Assembly (NCBI GenBank): GCA_002387725.1
Contig: DGKK01000007.1
Span: 2,895-15,838, forward strand
Reading direction: 5' to 3'
Length of the DNA: 12,944 bases
Origin: Nitrospirae bacterium UBA4572
GTDB taxonomy: Bacteria; Nitrospirota; Leptospirillia; Leptospirillales; Leptospirillaceae
This document shows, piece after piece, positions 7,668 through 12,944 of this stretch. A program made the position numbers and the translations under genes. The notes under the pieces are model-generated. The model did not search any database, was not told the origin of the DNA, and saw only the letters and a list, made by a program, of their open reading frames with translations. Position 1 is the first letter of the stretch. Every line of letters begins with the position of its first letter.

Positions 7668-7673
7668 GGGGAC

Positions 7674-10600
7674 ATGAAAAACGAGCAGCCACTGGAACGC
7701 GAATCGGGGGGAGGGGCGTTTTTTCGTTTTCTCCATCGCCACAGAAGCACCCTTCTTCTGGGATTTGTCCTTTTGACCACTCTCGCCGGCATTCGCCTTT
7801 TCTCCCTGCCGGTCGCCCTCTACCCCTCCATCGACTATCCCCGCATTTCCGTCATTGTCACGACCCATGACCTTCCCTTTTCCCAGATGTCGGTGCGGGT
7901 GACCCGACCGGTCTCCGTAGCCCTTCGGGGGATTGCCGGAGTTCGGGAGATCCGCTCCCGCACCTCCCGGGGCTCCGCCCAGTTTTTTGTCCGATTCGCC
8001 TGGAATACCCCGATGGTGCTGGCGTTGTCCCGAGTCAACCAGGCGATCGGGCGTGTCATGCCGGATCTCCCGGCCGGGAGTCGCTCCCGGGCCATCAGGA
8101 TGATTTCGGCGGACACTCCGGTCCTGCAGCTGGCCCTCTCCTCCGCCACGCGCTCCCTTCCCGAACTTACCGATCTGGCGCGATACCGCCTCATGCCCTT
8201 CCTCGTCAATGTCCCAGGAGTCTGGAAGACGGAAATCGTGGGAGGCAAGACCCGGGAGCTGCATGTCGAGGTCAACCCCTACGAGCTGGCCGGAGCGGGG
8301 AAGTCCCTGAGCGATGTGCTTGGAGCCCTGCCGGCCCACAATCGCATCGGGGTCGTCGGACGTCTCTCGGAATATCACCAGATCGCCCTCCTCGAGGTCC
8401 ACAATGCCCTGTCGGGTCCCGAGGCCGTTCGGCACCTGTACCTCCCGGGGGCGGGACAGGCCCCTCTCCCGCTTTCCCAGGTGGCCCGGGTCCATTGGGG
8501 AGGGGCCCCGGGAGACGATCTGGTCAGGGTCGCGGCCAACGGCCGTCCCGCCGTCCTGCTCAATGTCTATCGGGCCCATGGGGAAAGCGCCCTCAAGGTT
8601 GTACGGCGCATCAGGGATCGGGAGAGGACCCTGCGCCATCTCCTTCCTTCCGGGGTTTCCGTCCGGACCACATACGACCAGGGCCATGTGATCGGGCAGG
8701 CGATCCTTCATGTCGCCAGCGCCCTTCTGGTGGGCATCGGGGCCGCCTTTGCCGTGGTGCTTCTTTTTCTTCGCCGACCCCGTCCCTTTTTCCTCATGGC
8801 CGCCTTTGTGCCGATGATCATCGTGCTGACGCTGGGAGCCCTCTCCTTCCTCCACCAGTCGATCAATCTGTTGACGCTCGGGGGAATTGCGGCGGGGACG
8901 GGCCTGGTCATTGACGATTTTGTGGTGGTGCTGGAGGGGGCCAACCGCCTTCGGAGACTTGTGCGTCCCTTTCTCTTCTCCTCTCTGGCGACGATTGTCG
9001 TTCTCCTGCCCCTGTTCGATCTGGGAGGGCTAGCCGGTGCCTTCTTTCGTCCCCTGGCCCTGACGCTTCTCCTTCTTCTGTCAATTTCCTTGGTCGTCAA
9101 CCTCTTTCTGACCCCATCCTTCCTCCTGGGCCCGTCCGGAGAGTCCGACCGGGTGCCCCGGAGTTTGCCGGCGTTTTTGGGAGGGGTCCTCGGGAGGGTT
9201 CGCACCACGCGCTGGGCGGCCCTTTTTTCCCTCGTTCTGGTTCTGGCTTTGGCTCTCTGGTTTCGGGATCGCCTCCCGACGAACTTCATGCCGCGAATGG
9301 ATGAAGGGGCCTTCCTCATCGATATCCACGCGCCTCCGGGAACCTCGGTCGAGGACAGCTCCCGGGCCTTTTCCCGCATCGAGGCCTTCCTTGCGACCCT
9401 GCCGGAGGTCCGTTCGACCTCCCGGCGTCTGGGCGCGGAGATGGGCTTTTACATCACCGAACCCACCAAGGGGGACATCATCGTCCGTCTCCACGACCAT
9501 CGCCGGCGATCGATCTTTGCGGTGATCTCCTCGGTGCGCGCCTTTGTCCGGGCGAAGGAGCCGGAGCTGGAGGTGGACTTTCCGCAGATTCTCGAGGACA
9601 GCCTCAATGATCTCGTGGGGACCGAGGCCCCGGTGGTGCTCCGGATTCATGGGGACGACAGGAGGGTAATGGAAAAGGCGGTTCCTGCGGTGGAGAAGCT
9701 CCTTGCAGGTGTTCCCGGGGTCGTGGATGTGGCCCGAACCTCCCGTCCGGTGCCCACGGCCTACCGCATCAACCTCAGAAGCGAGATGGCGGCCACTTAC
9801 CATGTGGATCCGGACCAGGTCATCAAAAACCTCCGGACCGGACTCTGGGGCGTGAACACGGGCTTTGTGATGGAGGGGGGGATTCCGCGCCCCCTGAGGG
9901 TCCTCGAGACCCCCGGGGCCTTTCGGACCCTGGAAGAGGTCCGGCGATTCCCGGTGGAGACCCCTTCCGGACTGATCCCCCTGTCCCGTCTGGCCCGCAT
10001 CGGGGGAGAGCCCTTCATCTCCGAGGAGGACGATACGAATCTTGCCCCGGTCATCTCCATTGAGGGCCGGATCTCCGGAACGGATCTCGGAACGGTCACA
10101 CGGAGTCTCGATCGGGATCTGGCCAGGCTCTCCCTCCCCTCTTCCGTCTGGGTCGACCTGGGAGGGTATGCCCTCTGGCAGAAGAAGAGCTTCCGGGAGC
10201 TTTCCCTGGCCCTTCTGGGGGCCGCCCTCCTCTCCGTCGGGGTCATCTATGCCCTGACGCGCAGGGCTGCTCCCCCCTTTCTCCTTCTTTCGGGAGTCCT
10301 GTTTTCGGTGCTGATGGCCCTTGGGGCCCTGACGGCGACCGGACACTCCCTCAATATCTCTTCCTTTGTGGGTTTGATTCTGGTGGCGGGAATCACGGCC
10401 GAAAATGCCCTCCTTGTCCTCGACCGGGCCCTTTCGGAGGCGGGATCCGCCCGTGAGCGTTTCTCCCTGGCCCTTTCCGATCGCTGGAGACCGCTTGTGA
10501 TGACTCATGCCGCCAATGTCCTGGCCCTTCTTCCTCTGGCCCTCGGACGCGGGGCGGGACTTGATATGGAACGCTCCTTCGCCATCGCGGTCCTGGGAGG

Positions 10601-10691
10601 GCTCCTTGGCTCCCTGGTGGTGTCGAGCCTTCTTCTGCCTCTTCTCGGGGCGGGCTTTTTCGCCCGATCATTCGAAAGGTCTTCCTCATGA
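7674..10691 (+). CDS. RND efflux permease, heavy-metal (CusA/CzcA-like) type
   Basis: This 1005-residue inner-membrane proton-driven pump component has the two-fold RND layout: TM1 about 26-46, first periplasmic domain to about 335, TM2-6 about 340-485, TM7 about 514-530, second periplasmic domain to about 838, TM8-12 about 842-992. FMPRMDEG (538-545) just after TM7 is typical of CzcA/CusA relatives. TM4 carries D414 and D415, the RND proton-relay position. TM10 reads GITAENALLVLD, with E910 where AcrB has Lys and CusA, as I recall, has Glu. The C-terminal RWRP and PLALGRGAG motifs are intact. The loop between TM4 and TM5 seems about 14 residues shorter than in AcrB. The substrate cannot be read from the sequence. 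The ATG at 7674 starts just before the first helix and lacks a ribosome site; a TTG at 7638 is the alternative. The stop overlaps the adaptor start (ATGA). Confidence 0.93.
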   Translation: MKNEQPLERESGGGAFFRFLHRHRSTLLLGFVLLTTLAGIRLFSLPVALYPSIDYPRISVIVTTHDLPFSQMSVRVTRPVSVALRGIAGVREIRSRTSRGSAQFFVRFAWNTPMVLALSRVNQAIGRVMPDLPAGSRSRAIRMISADTPVLQLALSSATRSLPELTDLARYRLMPFLVNVPGVWKTEIVGGKTRELHVEVNPYELAGAGKSLSDVLGALPAHNRIGVVGRLSEYHQIALLEVHNALSGPEAVRHLYLPGAGQAPLPLSQVARVHWGGAPGDDLVRVAANGRPAVLLNVYRAHGESALKVVRRIRDRERTLRHLLPSGVSVRTTYDQGHVIGQAILHVASALLVGIGAAFAVVLLFLRRPRPFFLMAAFVPMIIVLTLGALSFLHQSINLLTLGGIAAGTGLVIDDFVVVLEGANRLRRLVRPFLFSSLATIVVLLPLFDLGGLAGAFFRPLALTLLLLLSISLVVNLFLTPSFLLGPSGESDRVPRSLPAFLGGVLGRVRTTRWAALFSLVLVLALALWFRDRLPTNFMPRMDEGAFLIDIHAPPGTSVEDSSRAFSRIEAFLATLPEVRSTSRRLGAEMGFYITEPTKGDIIVRLHDHRRRSIFAVISSVRAFVRAKEPELEVDFPQILEDSLNDLVGTEAPVVLRIHGDDRRVMEKAVPAVEKLLAGVPGVVDVARTSRPVPTAYRINLRSEMAATYHVDPDQVIKNLRTGLWGVNTGFVMEGGIPRPLRVLETPGAFRTLEEVRRFPVETPSGLIPLSRLARIGGEPFISEEDDTNLAPVISIEGRISGTDLGTVTRSLDRDLARLSLPSSVWVDLGGYALWQKKSFRELSLALLGAALLSVGVIYALTRRAAPPFLLLSGVLFSVLMALGALTATGHSLNISSFVGLILVAGITAENALLVLDRALSEAGSARERFSLALSDRWRPLVMTHAANVLALLPLALGRGAGLDMERSFAIAVLGGLLGSLVVSSLLLPLLGAGFFARSFERSSS

Positions 10692-11734
10692 TGCGTCGAC
10701 CGGTGTCTCTGGGGATCCTTGCCCTGGGACTCCTCTGCCTTTCCTGCCAGCGCCACACCCCTCCCCCGGCGGGCCATCCCTCGCCTCCGGAGATCTCCTC
10801 GGCCCTCGTCACCCCTGCGGGCCAGACGACGGGCCGGGATCTCCTGGGGCAGGTCCAGACAGATCCCCGGAGCACCTCCCAGGTGATGGCGCGGATTTCC
10901 GGGATCTCCGTCCTGTCGATCGATCACTTTCCGGGGGACAGGGTCAGGCGGGGAGAACGGGTGATGGTCATCATGAGTCCGGACTTTTTCTCCGCCGAGT
11001 CCGAGTTTTCAAGCCTCCTCTCCTCTTCCCCGGGGGGGGATGTGCGGGGTCTCAAACGTCTGGCCATCCGGAAGCTTCGGCTCCTCGGCGCCTCCCGGGA
11101 GGAGATCGACCGCCTGGAGAAAACCCGCTCCCCCACCGACCGCTACGAGGTCCGGGCTCCCCGCTCCGGGACTCTCATGCGTGTGGGACCATCGGTGGGG
11201 ACCCGGGTCGCCATCGGCGACCTCCTCTTTGTCGTCTCGGATCTTCGCCATCTGTGGGTCAGCGCCTTCCTCTATCCCGGAGAGAATGCCGGCCTGTCCA
11301 AGGGCACGCCGGTACAGGTCTTTCCCCTTCATGACCTCTCCCGGGGCGTTCCCGGAACGATCCTTCGGGTGGCTCCCTTTATCGATCCCCAGACCCGTAC
11401 AATTCCGCTTCGGATCGGGATCGACAACTCCGGCAACCTCTTTCGCCCGGATGCCTGGGTCCATGTCCGCATCCCGATCCGTCCCGGGGGAGGGGAGCCC
11501 CTCCTGCGTCTTTCGGCCGGGGCGGTTGTCCGGCGTGCGGACGGGAAAACCGGGGTCTTTCTCCTTCGCGGGACCCAGCCCCCTCGATTTGTTCCGGTGA
11601 AGGTTTTGGGGCGGGACAAGGGGGAGGCCGTCGTCTCCGGAAATCTGGCGGCGGGAGACCGTGTGGTGGTCCGGGGGCTCCTTCCCCTCCTGGCGGAGGA
11701 AAATGCCCGGATTGCGGGGGAGGGGGGAGGATAG
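10688..11734 (+). CDS. RND periplasmic adaptor lipoprotein, CusB-like
   Basis: This 348-residue membrane fusion protein would join the RND pump to an outer-membrane channel. The signal peptide ends in a LCLSC lipobox, with C20 followed by Q, so it is predicted to be a lipid-anchored periplasmic protein. The barrel-sandwich (lipoyl-like) halves lie about 65-95 and 155-185 (RAPRSGTL and GDLLFVVSDLRHLWV), flanking a short helical hairpin of about 55 residues. The beta-barrel is about 187-262 and contains the family motif IDPQTRTIPLRI (232-243). A membrane-proximal domain follows to about 335. There is no extra N-terminal metal-binding domain and no obvious Met/His cluster. The start codon overlaps the RND stop by four bases, indicating translational coupling, and AAAGG lies eight bases upstream. 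The adjacent ATG at 10691 would only drop one residue. Confidence 0.92.
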   Translation: MMRRPVSLGILALGLLCLSCQRHTPPPAGHPSPPEISSALVTPAGQTTGRDLLGQVQTDPRSTSQVMARISGISVLSIDHFPGDRVRRGERVMVIMSPDFFSAESEFSSLLSSSPGGDVRGLKRLAIRKLRLLGASREEIDRLEKTRSPTDRYEVRAPRSGTLMRVGPSVGTRVAIGDLLFVVSDLRHLWVSAFLYPGENAGLSKGTPVQVFPLHDLSRGVPGTILRVAPFIDPQTRTIPLRIGIDNSGNLFRPDAWVHVRIPIRPGGGEPLLRLSAGAVVRRADGKTGVFLLRGTQPPRFVPVKVLGRDKGEAVVSGNLAAGDRVVVRGLLPLLAEENARIAGEGGG

Positions 11735-11761
11735 TGTAGAGGTCGCGGTGACCGACAGGCC

Positions 11762-11790
11762 TTGATTCGCGATGTCTTTCGGGTGACAAT
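11762..11790 (+). promoter_or_regulatory. Candidate promoter for the membrane-protein gene
   Basis: TTGATT (11762-11767) and GACAAT (11785-11790) are exactly 17 bp apart, each matching the sigma-70 consensus at four of six positions. Transcription would start near 11797, just before the AGGAGG site. This would let the gene be expressed apart from the efflux pair, and it counts against the upstream start codons at 11762 and 11789. Confidence 0.35.
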
Positions 11791-11804
11791 GGCGAAAAGG
11801 ATTC

Positions 11805-11810
11805 AGGAGG
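11805..11810 (+). promoter_or_regulatory. Strong ribosome binding site setting the start at 11816
   Basis: A perfect AGGAGG lies five bases before the ATG at 11816. Another ATG at 11811 is in a different frame and touches the site, so it is not usable. Confidence 0.7.
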
Positions 11811-11815
11811 ATGCG

Positions 11816-12475
11816 ATGGCGACAGAAAATCATGGCCCGGAGGATCCTGCGGGCAAGCTTCCCTGGAGGACAGGGGCACCTGGACCTTGGGTCCTGCCCC
11901 TTTTTGGGGGGACGCCGCGGGGGGCGACCCTTTGGGTGACCCGGACAATGCTGGCTTTGGCCTTTCTGTCTCTGGGGCTCTTTACCGTAACGCGCCTCCT
12001 CCTGATTCACTGGGTCTTTCTCGTTCCGGCCTCCCTGGGATCACTTTTCCTGCTGGGAGCCCTTTACGTTCTTCTTGAGATGCGCCGTCCTCCCCTGGCG
12101 GTGCTCGAGATTCGACAAAATGAGCTCTCCTACCGGACGAAGCCGGAGGGAGAAATTCTTCTTCCTCTGGAAAAGGTGGCTCTGGGGGCGTCGGACGTCT
12201 CCTTTTTTGATCTTGTCCGTCTTGATACCGGGGAGTCCTTTGCCCGCATCTCCCGGGAGTCCGTTCGCGATGTCTCGGGGTTCGAGACCATCCGTCGATA
12301 TCTGGCGCTTCCCCCCGCCTCCCGTCCGCCCCTTCCCTCTTCAGGATCCTCCCGCAAACGCTCCTATCGCTGGCTCCTCCTGGGATGGGGGGCGATCATC
12401 CTCCTGATGGTTCTCTGGGCCCTCTACGAAAACCATGCGGCTCCTCGCTCCTACGAACCCTTCAGCAATCCCTGA
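11816..12475 (+). CDS. Small integral membrane protein of unknown function
   Basis: The product is 219 residues. Two close hydrophobic segments (about 44-60 and 62-87) form a likely hairpin in the inner membrane. They are followed by a soluble middle part (about 94-165) and a third membrane segment (about 185-204) preceded by a Ser/Pro/Arg linker. The order of two helices, then a beta-rich part with alternating hydrophobic residues and a short final helix, recalls bacterial PH-like membrane proteins, but no motif is decisive and I do not recognise a named family. The start at 11816 is set by AGGAGG. It follows the efflux pair by 81 bp and probably has its own promoter, so a role in efflux is possible but unproven. 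An ATG at 11789 would add nine residues. Confidence 0.8.
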   Translation: MATENHGPEDPAGKLPWRTGAPGPWVLPLFGGTPRGATLWVTRTMLALAFLSLGLFTVTRLLLIHWVFLVPASLGSLFLLGALYVLLEMRRPPLAVLEIRQNELSYRTKPEGEILLPLEKVALGASDVSFFDLVRLDTGESFARISRESVRDVSGFETIRRYLALPPASRPPLPSSGSSRKRSYRWLLLGWGAIILLMVLWALYENHAAPRSYEPFSNP

Positions 12476-12522
12476 AGGCCCTATCAGGCGCAAACCATGA
12501 GCGGAGACATGTAAAAAGACAT

Positions 12523-12534
12523 CCCCTTCGGGGG
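12523..12534 (+). other. CCCC-TTCG-GGGG hairpin
   Basis: CCCC (12523-12526) and GGGG (12531-12534) are closed by TTCG, an exceptionally stable RNA tetraloop. It lies about 50 bases after the membrane-protein stop. No T-run follows on the plus strand, so it may protect the 3' end of the mRNA rather than terminate it. On the minus strand a T5 lies about five bases after the hairpin, but no minus-strand gene is upstream of it. Confidence 0.45.
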
Positions 12535-12614
12535 CATCCACCCCGGGAGGGCGTCTGCTTTGCCCTTGACCCCGTCGCTTGCATTCGGGGTGGAATTGGC
12601 GAATGCTAGGTTGA

Positions 12615-12643
12615 CGGGAAAAAAGATTTTTTCCTGGTTTTTT
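12615..12643 (+). terminator. Intrinsic terminator after the efflux/membrane-protein group
   Basis: CGGGAAAAAA (12615-12624) pairs with TTTTTTCCTG (12627-12636) with one G-U wobble, and a T6 run follows at 12638-12643. The stem is AT-rich towards the loop, so the effective loop is larger than two bases. It lies 140 bp after the membrane-protein stop and about 90 bp before the acyltransferase start, so it separates the two transcription units. Confidence 0.5.
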
Positions 12644-12665
12644 GTCCTTGTTCCCCGAAATCCTT

Positions 12666-12689
12666 CCGCTCCCCTGGCCGCTCCCCTGG
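12666..12689. repeat. 12-bp perfect tandem duplication
   Basis: CCGCTCCCCTGG occurs twice in immediate succession (12666-12677 and 12678-12689), followed by a further CCG. It is non-coding, just upstream of the acyltransferase start, and looks like a slippage product. Confidence 0.7.
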
Positions 12690-12732
12690 CCGTTGCCTTG
12701 GGTTTTATCCTCTTTTGGGAAAGGTGTGGTCC

Positions 12733-12944
12733 GTGGCTCGTCCCGTTTCCCGAAAGACCCGGGTTCCCTTGTGCCTTCTTCGCGGGGTAGGCTTTCTCTT
12801 CGAGACGGCAGGACATCGCGTTGCCCTGGCATTGGGCGCGAAGATCGGGGATCTGTTCAGGATTCTTCTGCCCTCGAAGGCCCGGCGGGTTCGCTCCAAC
12901 CTCGAGAAGGCCTATCCCGATCTTCGCGGGACGGCGGCTCTCCG
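12733..12944 (+). CDS. Lipid A-type acyltransferase (LpxL/HtrB-like), N-terminal part
   Basis: Seventy residues are visible before the window ends, of roughly 300 expected in this family. They match the N-terminal region of LpxL/HtrB acyltransferases: a hydrophobic helical stretch about 12-46 for inner-membrane attachment, a Gly-rich LGAKIGDLFRILLP segment (34-47), and RRVRSNLEKAYPDL (51-64), corresponding to the family's R...N...(F/Y)P motif. Members add a late acyl chain to lipid A, or act similarly on other lipids. The catalytic HX4D/E motif would lie further on, off the window, so activity cannot be confirmed. The GTG at 12733 is chosen because AAAGG ends eight bases before it; the GTG at 12724 and TTG at 12715 are in-frame alternatives. 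The terminator upstream suggests a separate transcript. Confidence 0.75.
   Translation, partial: MARPVSRKTRVPLCLLRGVGFLFETAGHRVALALGAKIGDLFRILLPSKARRVRSNLEKAYPDLRGTAAL

Larger units (their letters stand above)
12476..12732. other. Intergenic region with hairpins and a terminator
   Basis: No gene is supported here. It contains a UUCG-capped hairpin, a 5-bp hairpin (AGGGC 12548-12552 with GCCCT 12562-12566), an AT-stem terminator and a 12-bp tandem repeat, each described separately except the 5-bp hairpin. I could not find a convincing promoter for the downstream acyltransferase; TTGACG at 12611-12616 has no good -10 partner. Confidence 0.5.

Noticed and set aside
7638..7673. TTG start at 7638 for the RND permease
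   Set aside because: No ribosome site precedes it and the 12 added residues resemble no part of the family; the ATG at 7674 gives the usual short cytoplasmic lead to TM1.
7593..8855. A 420-codon antisense open frame overlapping the RND start and the divergent gap
   Set aside because: Low-complexity Gly/Asp/Lys/Gln-rich translation, no ribosome site, and it conflicts with well-supported genes.
9081..10508. A 475-codon open frame antisense to the RND gene
   Set aside because: It is a by-product of GC-rich codon use opposite a clear RND protein. The translation is rich in Gly, Arg, His and Gln with no domain pattern.
12560..12790. A 76-codon plus-strand frame before the acyltransferase
   Set aside because: It spans an intrinsic terminator and a slippage repeat, overlaps the acyltransferase start in another frame, and has no ribosome site.

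Overview
This window comes from a GC-rich bacterium with an outer membrane. The signs are an RND efflux pair, two predicted lipoproteins and the start of a lipid A-type acyltransferase. The multi-PAS/GAF sensor and the base composition would fit an acidophilic Nitrospirota such as Leptospirillum. That is a guess from general resemblance; nothing in the window fixes the genus.

Left part (1-3735): a large minus-strand PAS/GAF sensor protein leaves the window at base 1, so its output domain is not visible. It is separated by an AT-rich divergent spacer of about 440 bp from a plus-strand gene for a small predicted lipoprotein of unknown function (3109-3735). Middle (3767-7417): a minus-strand gene for a 1216-residue regulator. 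It joins a SARP/BTAD-type winged-helix head, a class III nucleotide-cyclase-like domain that looks catalytically degenerate, a STAND/AAA ATPase and a long helical tail. Its end converges on the lipoprotein gene, and its start diverges from the efflux genes.

Right part (7674-12475): an RND permease of the heavy-metal/CusA-like type is translationally coupled by a 4-bp overlap to a CusB-like periplasmic adaptor lipoprotein. Then, 81 bp later and probably with its own promoter, comes a small integral membrane protein of unknown function. No outer-membrane channel gene is present. A good intrinsic terminator (about 12615-12643) separates this group from the final gene, an LpxL/HtrB-like acyltransferase that runs off the right edge.

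The most interesting part is the divergent control region (7418-7673). It holds a perfect TATAAT for the regulator, a 16-bp dyad over the weak -35 position, a second 7-bp inverted repeat, a leader hairpin, and a promoter-like element placed so that the RND transcript would begin at its ATG. The simplest reading is that the STAND regulator controls the efflux genes and itself, but this is inference from position. I saw no tRNA, rRNA, CRISPR array, transposase or insertion sequence.
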